A DNA stretch of 12,516 nt from Patescibacteria group bacterium (GTDB lineage: Bacteria; Patescibacteriota; Kazan-3B-28; UBA10110). This document shows positions 4,774-10,537 of this stretch, in pieces. Each line of letters starts with the position of its first letter. Position 1 is the first letter of the stretch. The stretch lies in contig DQGN01000014.1 of NCBI GenBank assembly GCA_003524745.1, positions 1-12,516 of the forward strand, given 5' to 3'. Made by a program: the position numbers and the translations under genes. The notes under the pieces were generated by a model that saw only the letters and a list, made by a program, of their open reading frames with translations, was not told the origin of the DNA and did not search any database.

Positions 4774-6345
4774 ATGAAAGCCAGATATATTGTTATACCA
4801 GTAGTTGCCATAGGGGTGGTCGCTCTCACTATTTGGTTAGTGGGAAGAGCCTTGCGGCCAGCGCCCCAATACGAACTCTACGAAGTGCGCAAAGGATCAG
4901 TAGCCAAAACGGTTTCGGTGGCCGGGTCTGTTATTAGCGATCAAAAATTTGAATTGGGCTTTTTGTCCCCCGGCTTAGTGCAAACCGTGAGCGTTAAAGT
5001 CGGAGATAATGTTGAAGCCGGAGATTTATTGGTATCGTTAGATACGAGTATTTTGCGCGAACAAGCCAATCAGGCCAGAGCTGGAATCGCCGCCGCTAGT
5101 GCGATGCTCTCTAAATCTCGTAACGCTTTGCGCCCGCAAGATGTTACCGTTTTCAATCGCTCGTTAGATAGCGCCAGAGTGGCCTTAACGACTGCCCAGA
5201 ATAATTTGCAAGATGCCTATCGAGCCAGAGATATAGATATTAATAGTGCCGCAACTGGACTGGCTGCTGCTGAGACCGCTTATCAAAATGCTGTTAACGC
5301 TTATTCGGCGCGCTTTTCTGTGATCGATCAAGCTACTATCGGGGCATCTGTAGCTTTAAGTAATGCCAGTAATACTTTAAGCAATGCACAGTTTACTTAT
5401 AATCAGGTATTAAATTTATATAATCTCGGGCAAGCCTCGGCGCTTGATTTACAGCAAGCGGGAGCCGCTCTGAACGCTGCTAATAGCGCCTATTTGTCTG
5501 CACAAGCGGCTTACAATAGTGCTGTCCAACAAGCTAATTTAGAAAAAGTGTCGGCTAATGCCAATATGGATAGTGCCCGCACTCAATTGGATAGTGCCCG
5601 GGCTGCTTATAATTCGGCATTGTCGGGTATCGATAGCAAAATTCGTAGTACCCAAAATGCTCTCTCGGCGGCCGAAGCGGCCTACAATTTAGCTACTGCT
5701 CAATATCAACAATTGTTAGCGCCGGCTCACGCGGCTGATATTGCCTCGGCCTCTGCTCAAATCGCTTCGGCTGCCGCTGCTTTCAGGGCTGTTCAAGCCC
5801 AAATTGATAAAGCTTATATTAAGGCGCCCATCGCTGGCATAGTGACAGCGGTTAACGCAACTGCTCATGAAATTTCGCCCATCGGTGCAGCTGTAGTTTT
5901 GGAAACAATCGGCGCTTACCAAGTCGAGGCCTATATTTCTGAAGTTGATATCGAAAAAATTGTTTCCGGTGCCCAGGTCAGGATTACGCTGGATGCTTTA
6001 CCTGACATTGAAGCGCGCGGTAGCGTGGCCCAAATTGATCCTGCTGCCACGATCATGTTGGGAGTAGTGAATTACAAAATTAATGTCGCGATTACCGATG
6101 CAATCCCCGATTTAAGATCCGCCATGACTGCCGATTTAGAAATTCTGACCGAACAGCGCGAGGATGTTTTGTTTATCCCCCGCAAAGCGGTGACCAGAAC
6201 CGATGGTAAATATTTAGTGCAGCTCATGGGGGCGAATAATAAAATGGAAGATAGGGAAGTGCAAGCAGGGCTTGTGGGTGATAATGAATTTGAGATTGTT
6301 TCTGGTTTAGTCGAAGGTGATCGCATAGTTTTAAGAGAGCTTTAA
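4774..6345 (+). CDS. HlyD/MacA-type adaptor protein with a long coiled-coil hairpin
   Basis: A 523-residue periplasmic-adaptor-type protein that would couple the ABC exporter encoded next to it to its substrate outside the membrane. Residues 5-24 form the N-terminal membrane anchor. A split lipoyl domain follows: first half near 60-90 (GLVQTVSVKVGDNVEAGDLL), second half 346-372 (KAYIKAPIAGIVTAV). Between them residues 92-345 form an Ala/Asn/Ser-rich coiled coil of about 250 residues, much longer than I expect for MacA. At its midpoint QVLNLYNLGQAS (211-222) resembles the TolC-contacting tip motif (Arg, Leu, Ser) with Gln in place of Arg. Beta-barrel and membrane-proximal domains follow to the end. 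It starts the operon without an SD; the ATPase begins 3 nt after its stop. In a cell without an outer membrane it may act like Bacillus YknX. Confidence 0.9.
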   Translation: MKARYIVIPVVAIGVVALTIWLVGRALRPAPQYELYEVRKGSVAKTVSVAGSVISDQKFELGFLSPGLVQTVSVKVGDNVEAGDLLVSLDTSILREQANQARAGIAAASAMLSKSRNALRPQDVTVFNRSLDSARVALTTAQNNLQDAYRARDIDINSAATGLAAAETAYQNAVNAYSARFSVIDQATIGASVALSNASNTLSNAQFTYNQVLNLYNLGQASALDLQQAGAALNAANSAYLSAQAAYNSAVQQANLEKVSANANMDSARTQLDSARAAYNSALSGIDSKIRSTQNALSAAEAAYNLATAQYQQLLAPAHAADIASASAQIASAAAAFRAVQAQIDKAYIKAPIAGIVTAVNATAHEISPIGAAVVLETIGAYQVEAYISEVDIEKIVSGAQVRITLDALPDIEARGSVAQIDPAATIMLGVVNYKINVAITDAIPDLRSAMTADLEILTEQREDVLFIPRKAVTRTDGKYLVQLMGANNKMEDREVQAGLVGDNEFEIVSGLVEGDRIVLREL

Positions 6346-6348
6346 CCA

Positions 6349-7050
6349 ATGAGCACCTTAGTTAATGTGCGAGATCTGCGCAAAACCTATGGCCTCGGCA
6401 GCGCTTATACCGAAGTTCTCAAAGGATTAAATTTAACCATTGCAGCGGGTGAATTTGTTGCCATTATGGGGCCATCCGGCTCCGGCAAATCTACCCTCAT
6501 GCACATTTTAGGCTTATTGGATCGCCCCACGAGCGGTGTTTACGAATTGGACGACCTGCTAGTGGCGAGCTTGCCGGAAGATCGTTTGGCAGAATTACGC
6601 AATCTCAAATTAGGTTTTGTTTTTCAGGCATTTAATCTTCTCCCGCGGACATCATCTTGGGAGAATGTCGCCTTGCCATTGGTGTATAATCGTAATTTTT
6701 CTACTGCGGAACGCAAAATCGCCGCTGAGCAGGCTCTGCAGGCAGTTGGCTTGCAGGAAAGATATAAATCTCTCCCCAATCAATTATCTGGTGGTGAGCA
6801 ACAAAGAGTTGCTATCGCCCGAGCGCTAGTGGGTAATCCTCAAATTATTTTTGCCGATGAACCCACCGGAAATTTAGATACTAAAAATAGTATGGAAATC
6901 ATGCAGATTTTACGCCAACTTAATGTTGCTGGCCGTACGGTGATCTTAGTGACGCATGAACCAGATATCGCCAAATTTGCCCATCGGATTATTACTATGC
7001 GCGATGGCAGTATTGTGAACGACGAAATAAATCCTCATCCCACACAATAA
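6349..7050 (+). CDS. ABC transporter ATPase, MacB/LolD/YknY type
   Basis: A 233-residue ATPase that powers the adjoining permease. All catalytic elements are intact: Walker A GPSGSGKST (41-49), Q-loop Gln93 in VFQAFNLLPR, signature LSGGEQQR (146-153), Walker B IIFADE with catalytic Glu171, D-loop NLD and switch His203. The N-terminal VRDLRKTYG pattern and TWEN-like SSWENVALPL stretch (102-111) are typical of the MacB/LolD/FtsE group (type VII ABC systems), which use ATP for mechanical transmission rather than substrate passage through the membrane. It lies 3 nt after the adaptor gene and 2 nt before the permease gene, so the three proteins form one complex. ATPase and permease are separate here, unlike E. 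coli MacB. Confidence 0.95.
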   Translation: MSTLVNVRDLRKTYGLGSAYTEVLKGLNLTIAAGEFVAIMGPSGSGKSTLMHILGLLDRPTSGVYELDDLLVASLPEDRLAELRNLKLGFVFQAFNLLPRTSSWENVALPLVYNRNFSTAERKIAAEQALQAVGLQERYKSLPNQLSGGEQQRVAIARALVGNPQIIFADEPTGNLDTKNSMEIMQILRQLNVAGRTVILVTHEPDIAKFAHRIITMRDGSIVNDEINPHPTQ

Positions 7051-7052
7051 TC

Positions 7053-8291
7053 ATGGGCACTTTAATTAATATCAAATTAGCTCTGCAGGCCCTCTGGGTA
7101 AATAAAACCCGGTCGATTTTAACTTTGCTCGGAATTGTGATCGGGATTTCGGCCGTTGTCGTTATTGTGGCTTCTGGCGAGGGAGTTCAGCAATTTATAC
7201 TTAATCAAATTCAGGGGATGGGGACAAATATGATGGCCGTGACGCCGGGGGGTTCCGAAGATGAACGCATCGGTCCGCCGGCAGCGGTGATGGGAGTGAC
7301 GGTGACCACCCTCACGTTAAAAGACGAAGAAGCTTTAAGCGATCCCCGCAATGTTCCTGATGTGACAGAAACCGGAGCGGCCGCTTCCCCGACCCAAGTT
7401 GTAGTTAAGGGATTGGACGGCGATATTATGGCGACTATTTACGGCATCACTCCTAATTATTTTGAATTAATGAGTTTAAAATTTTTATCTGGAGATGCTT
7501 TTGATTTGAGCGATGTTAAATCGTTAAATAAAGTCGCTGTTCTGGGTGGCAAGATCAAGGAAAAAATTTTTGGGGAAGATGAGGCGGTCGGGCAGAAAGT
7601 AAAATTAGGCAATAATAGTTATCGCATCGTGGGCGTTCTCGGTGCAGGTACGGGTTTTTCCTTTGGCCAAGATTTTGGCAAGATGATATTTATTCCGGTC
7701 ACCGCCGCCCAAAAATTTTTATTGGGCGTGGATTATGTCTTCGAAGTATTGGTAAAAATAAATGACCCCAAGAATGTGGATGCGGCAAGGTTGGATGTTA
7801 TAGAGACGCTACGGATGAATCACAACATTGGTCTTGGTCAGCATGATGATTTTACGGTGCGCACCATTCAAGATGCCATCGATATTATTAATACTGTGAT
7901 GGGCGCACTCACTTTATTCCTCGCGGCAATTGCCGGGATTTCGTTAATTGTGGGGGGAATCGGGATTATGAATATTATGTTGGTGTCGGTGACAGAACGA
8001 ACTCGCGAAATTGGCCTGCGGAAAGCTCTCGGGGCAAGGCGGCGGGATATTCTAACTCAATTTTTATTAGAAGCTATTTTACTCACTACTATCGGGGGTA
8101 TCATCGGATTTATCTTTGGCATTAGTGGGGCCTTTATTGTGTCGCTGGTCGGGAACTGGGCGTTCCATATTAGTTTGATGGCGATCATGCTGCCCCTTGC
8201 GATGACGGTAGGGTTCGGGGTGGTGTTTGGGATGTATCCTGCCATAAGGGCTTCACGCTTAGACCCCATTGTCGCCCTCCGCTACGAGTAA
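7053..8291 (+). CDS. ABC transporter permease, MacB/FtsX type
   Basis: A 412-residue permease with the MacB topology. Helix 1 (about 20-40) is followed by a large extracytoplasmic core domain (41-282) and three C-terminal helices (about 283-308, 338-365 and 374-397) of the FtsX family. The cytoplasmic loop SVTERTREIGLRKALGARRR (312-331) is the conserved coupling region that contacts the ATPase, and the C-terminus YPAIRASRLDPIVALRYE (395-412) is the usual family ending. The length matches YknZ-like permeases. It is the third and last gene of the operon; a terminator follows within 60 nt. A role in exporting peptides, antibiotics or lipids is typical of the family; the substrate cannot be read here. 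Confidence 0.95.
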   Translation: MGTLINIKLALQALWVNKTRSILTLLGIVIGISAVVVIVASGEGVQQFILNQIQGMGTNMMAVTPGGSEDERIGPPAAVMGVTVTTLTLKDEEALSDPRNVPDVTETGAAASPTQVVVKGLDGDIMATIYGITPNYFELMSLKFLSGDAFDLSDVKSLNKVAVLGGKIKEKIFGEDEAVGQKVKLGNNSYRIVGVLGAGTGFSFGQDFGKMIFIPVTAAQKFLLGVDYVFEVLVKINDPKNVDAARLDVIETLRMNHNIGLGQHDDFTVRTIQDAIDIINTVMGALTLFLAAIAGISLIVGGIGIMNIMLVSVTERTREIGLRKALGARRRDILTQFLLEAILLTTIGGIIGFIFGISGAFIVSLVGNWAFHISLMAIMLPLAMTVGFGVVFGMYPAIRASRLDPIVALRYE

Positions 8292-8326
8292 TATAATTCC
8301 CCTCCTGCCCGAGGAGGGGTTGGGGG

Positions 8327-8352
8327 AGGTGGGAGGATATTCCCCACTTTTT
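8327..8352 (+). terminator. terminator of the export operon
   Basis: GTGGG (8329-8333) and CCCAC (8343-8347), extended outward by A-U and G-U pairs, enclose a 9-nt loop and are followed by TTTTTG. It lies about 35 nt after the permease stop. The stronger CCCCTCC/GGAGGGG hairpin just upstream has no U tract. Confidence 0.55.
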
Positions 8353-8420
8353 GTCATTCCAAACACACTTTTAAATATATTAGTAACTGATTTGAAATCT
8401 ATGTTATAGTTTTTTCTTGC

Positions 8421-8438
8421 TACTTTTCTAGAAAAGTA
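8421..8438. repeat. perfect 18-bp palindrome
   Basis: TACTTTTCTAGAAAAGTA reads identically on both strands and is flanked by a T-rich run on the left (8411-8416) and CCAAAAGT on the right. It could be a protein-binding site or the core of a repeat element. Confidence 0.5.
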
Positions 8439-8514
8439 ACCAAAAGTCCCGGCCCGTCGTCCTCGATATTCGCCTAATAAAATTGTCTTTCCGCTCTCGC
8501 CAAACTCTCCCGCC

Positions 8515-8600
8515 CCAGTTTTAAGATCCTGAATCCCATCCTTCGCCCTGTGGGCTACGGAGGGCTGGCGCAAGTTCAGGATGACGAAATACAAAACTGG
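8515..8600. repeat. nested inverted-repeat element (MITE-like)
   Basis: CCAGTTTT (8515-8522) matches AAAACTGG (8593-8600) and, inside them, ATCCTGAA (8526-8533) matches TTCAGGAT (8575-8582). The core pairs imperfectly (CCTTCGCCC with GGGCTACGG around TGT). The three nested levels with mismatched spacers resemble a small dispersed palindromic element. No transposase is present in the window. Copies elsewhere in the genome would be needed to confirm it. Confidence 0.55.
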
Positions 8601-8657
8601 AGCGAGGCTCGGACAGTTGGCTCCGCAGCGTCAATTTTATTGGCTCATTAACGCTCG

Positions 8658-8676
8658 GACTCCAAGGGCTGGAGTC
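8658..8676. repeat. 7-bp hairpin
   Basis: GACTCCA and TGGAGTC pair perfectly around a 5-nt loop. GCTCGGAC just before it (8653-8660) also occurs at 8607-8614, so this part of the spacer seems built from repeated units. Confidence 0.4.
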
Positions 8677-8679
8677 AGG

Positions 8680-8764
8680 CGTCATTCTGGCAAGCTGACG
8701 ATGTTTACCTTTCATCGTCATTCTGGCCTCGTCCAGAATCTTATATACAGGCGCGTCCAGAATC
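8680..8764. repeat. cluster of direct and inverted short repeats
   Basis: CGTCATTCTGG occurs at 8680-8690 and 8716-8726; CGTCCAGAATC occurs at 8730-8740 and 8754-8764. The two types are partly complementary (ATTCTGG with CCAGAAT), so hairpins can form, for example 8720-8739. Confidence 0.55.
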
Positions 8765-8773
8765 GTATAAATC

Positions 8774-8799
8774 CAACGGCTCAACCGACTGAGCCGTTG
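8774..8799. repeat. 10-bp perfect hairpin
   Basis: CAACGGCTCA and TGAGCCGTTG form a perfect 10-bp stem around a 6-nt loop. There is no U tract on either side, so a terminator is unlikely; it is probably another repeat palindrome or a small RNA structure. Confidence 0.45.
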
Positions 8800-8856
8800 A
8801 AAATCAAGTCTGGGAGCTGGGATTAATTTGATAAAAAGCATTTTTGAGGATAAATT

Positions 8857-8889
8857 AAAAACAGCCTGCATAATTTGCGAGCTGTTTTT
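8857..8889 (-). terminator. terminator of the 400-residue exported protein gene
   Basis: AAAAACAGC (8857-8865) pairs with GCTGTTTTT (8881-8889). On the minus strand it begins 20 nt after the stop codon at 8909 and continues TTTTTAATTT. It also has a T run on the plus strand, so it probably works in both directions. Confidence 0.75.
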
Positions 8890-8908
8890 TTGGAAATCAA
8901 TGTACTAG

Positions 8909-10111
8909 TTATATAACCGGCATTCCGGTGCAAAGTTGACCACTAAAGAATATATAATATGGAGCAGTATGGGTATTGTAGTCATTGGGTTTATAGACAT
9001 AGGCCCAATCATAGTAATCTTCGGTGGTGTCATTGTCGGAGGTAATATACTCTTCGAATACATTCATGTCCAAATCGATAGAATCCAATAGGGCGTTCGG
9101 GTCTCCTGTAACCAGATTTAGTTTTAGTAATACCTGATCATCGGTAATGGCAAATGAAGGTAATTCCACCCCGCCGCCGGCGACAATCAGAAAATGTTGT
9201 TTGCTGCCGGCCAGAAAAAAGTGAAAAACATACCGATCGACAATGGTTTCCGGCGTATAATCACTCCTAATGTATAGCTCTTCTTGCAAATCCGCGAAAT
9301 AACCATAAACCTTTTCATCATTTCCGCCAATATACGCCAGCTGGCAGCTACCGAATGAGCGTAATGTTCCTTTGGCGCGTGACTGCGCCGTCTGATCCAT
9401 GAGCCATTGCGCCAACTCAGCTTTGTCGTAGATGGGGAGAGTAGCTATGGTCTCAACATCCTGGAGTGGCATGACTAAATACATTATTCCGCGGAAATAT
9501 ACCGCAGAAGTGCCTTGGATGGAATAGAATAGTAGGATATCGTTTCCGCTCTCGTAGAGAATCACATCACGATCTGAGCGGGTTAGTGTTCCCCCGGCTT
9601 CCACCTGATCGATTATTTCCTGGAAGGGGAGCACCAGCTCATCCTTATCCTGGTCGTTAATCAAGTCCAATGGCAAAAGATAGGCGAGAGTGTTGAGCAC
9701 CACGCCATTACCATTACTAAAAGATTTAGAGAATTCGTTGCGGTAAGCCACGAATCCAACCAATTGTTCCGTATCCGGAGCAACCGGTAGTGCCATCACT
9801 ATCGGGCGGTCCCCGTCTTCCATAAACTCGCTCATCATGATATTTACTTCGTATCCGGTGGCGATATTCGTGGGAGTATAGCCCGGATTGATCAGTCTCT
9901 GATTCTGTAAATCAGAGAAAGTTCCGTACACATTGTAACCATGTGCGGAGTGGTAAGTCATTTCTGCGCCGAATATGTCGGCCACGACATTTTTAGCTTT
10001 TTCGGCCAGTTGCATTTGACCATTGGTGATAGAATCACCATGCGCCGGGATAATTAATATCATCGCCACCAGCAGCAGAGCAAAAAATACTAAGGACACA
10101 AATGCCTTCAT
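8909..10111 (-). CDS. exported protein of unknown function with an internal duplication
   Basis: A 400-residue protein I cannot assign. Residues 1-25 form a signal peptide or anchor (MKAFVSLVFFALLLVAMILI, then IPAHGDS), with possible cleavage after AHG. The mature part is acidic. Residues 39-95 and 246-302 align without a gap over 57 positions with 16 identities, sharing AK, Y, VYGxF, DLQ, I, YTP, I and Y. Each unit resembles the globular part of pilin-like proteins (helix, then a Y-G-x-F-x-DL stretch, then a beta sheet), though the hydrophobic pilin helix is not followed by the usual Glu. Only two cysteines occur (256, 394). The start is firm: AGGAGG at 10124 to 10119, 7 nt before the ATG. 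It is a single-gene unit with its own terminator, divergent from secG. A surface or envelope role is inferred from the signal. Confidence 0.8.
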   Translation of the reverse strand: MKAFVSLVFFALLLVAMILIIPAHGDSITNGQMQLAEKAKNVVADIFGAEMTYHSAHGYNVYGTFSDLQNQRLINPGYTPTNIATGYEVNIMMSEFMEDGDRPIVMALPVAPDTEQLVGFVAYRNEFSKSFSNGNGVVLNTLAYLLPLDLINDQDKDELVLPFQEIIDQVEAGGTLTRSDRDVILYESGNDILLFYSIQGTSAVYFRGIMYLVMPLQDVETIATLPIYDKAELAQWLMDQTAQSRAKGTLRSFGSCQLAYIGGNDEKVYGYFADLQEELYIRSDYTPETIVDRYVFHFFLAGSKQHFLIVAGGGVELPSFAITDDQVLLKLNLVTGDPNALLDSIDLDMNVFEEYITSDNDTTEDYYDWAYVYKPNDYNTHTAPYYIFFSGQLCTGMPVI

Positions 10112-10149
10112 TAAGGCACCTCCTTTGGATTGTTTAGCTTGTCAAGGTG

Positions 10150-10172
10150 ATGTGGTTTTCGACCACATTGTA
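10150..10172 (-). promoter_or_regulatory. possible -10 box and start-site hairpin of the exported protein gene
   Basis: On the minus strand TACAAT (10172 to 10167) is followed at once by ATGTGGT-CGAAA-ACCACAT (10168 to 10150), a perfect 7-bp inverted repeat at the expected transcription start. No convincing -35 box is seen, so the promoter call is weak. The arrangement resembles that at 122-144. Confidence 0.4.
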
Positions 10173-10197
10173 TCATATCTTATATTCCACTTATAAT
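10168..10197 (+). promoter_or_regulatory. possible promoter of secG and the binding-protein gene
   Basis: TTGTAT (10168-10173) and a perfect TATAAT (10192-10197) are separated by 18 nt, which would give a leader of about 95 nt. A second TATAAT at 10264-10269 lies closer to secG but lacks a -35 box. Either could be used. Confidence 0.35.
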
Positions 10198-10299
10198 GTT
10201 AGCAGGATTAGCCCCAGGTTTATCTGAAGGTTTTGGTGAACAAAAACACCCTTTACTATCAGGTATAATTACATTAATATATGAGAGTAATTTTCAACA

Positions 10300-10521
10300 A
10301 TGATAGGAAATATTTTAATGATCGTACAAGTCGTTTTAGCCATTATATTAATGGTGAGTATCTTGGTCCAAGGTCGCGGGACATCTTTAGGAGAGGCCTT
10401 TGGCGGTAGCAGCTCTTTTTATACTACGCGTCGGGGCGCAGAGCGGACATTATTTGTTATTACCATTGTAGTAGCGGTTTTGTTTGTGGCAACTGCGTTG
10501 GTCAGCCTCTTCTTTAAATAA
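10300..10521 (+). CDS. secG: preprotein translocase subunit SecG
   Basis: SecG, the small third subunit of the SecYEG channel that assists protein export. The 73 residues form two helices (about 3-22 and 50-71). They are joined by the family loop ILVQGRGTSLGEAFGGSSSF (21-40), with the Q, G, G and FGG-type signature, then TTRRGAERTL. The length is normal. The ATG at 10300 has no SD. The binding-protein gene follows on the same strand 13 nt or less downstream, so the two are probably co-transcribed. Confidence 0.93.
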   Translation: MIGNILMIVQVVLAIILMVSILVQGRGTSLGEAFGGSSSFYTTRRGAERTLFVITIVVAVLFVATALVSLFFK

Positions 10522-10537
10522 AGGGAGGTCGCAAATT
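10521..10537 (+). promoter_or_regulatory. strong SD that decides the start of the binding-protein gene
   Basis: AAGGGAGGT (10521-10529) begins on the last base of the secG stop codon. Six nt after GGGAGG lies ATT (10535-10537), in frame with the downstream gene. No ATG or GTG lies in frame within the normal distance, so this SD suggests an ATT start. Confidence 0.45.

Larger units (their letters stand above)
8292..8908. other. gene-free spacer rich in palindromes and short repeats
   Basis: Over 600 nt between two convergent genes without a convincing coding region: the open frames present lack SDs, show no recognisable domain and run through inverted repeats. It contains a C/G-rich hairpin (CCCCTCC with GGAGGGG, 8299-8319), the operon terminator, an 18-bp palindrome, a nested 86-nt inverted repeat, several 7-10-bp hairpins and direct repeats of 8-11 nt. 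The composition differs from flanking genes. It looks like accumulated intergenic repeat elements (REP or MITE-like). Confidence 0.6.

Noticed and set aside
5716..6326. Minus-strand open frames within the adaptor gene
   Set aside because: Shadow frames opposite a strongly conserved coding sequence; no signals and serine/arginine-rich random composition.
8299..8319. CCCCTCC/GGAGGGG hairpin as the export-operon terminator
   Set aside because: No U tract follows; the weaker stem at 8327-8352 is followed by TTTTTG and fits better.
8600..8800. CRISPR-like array in the repeat cluster
   Set aside because: Repeats are only 8-11 nt, occur twice each, have irregular spacing and no cas gene is nearby.
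8259..8871. Overlapping minus- and plus-strand frames of 81 to 116 codons in the repeat-rich spacer
   Set aside because: They run through inverted repeats on both strands, lack SDs and promoters, and segments such as SPNPSSGRRG arise from GC-rich palindromes rather than a protein domain.
10484..10534. TTG-initiated extension of the binding-protein frame into secG
   Set aside because: It overlaps secG by 38 nt, has no SD, and the strong SD at 10521-10529 lies after it.
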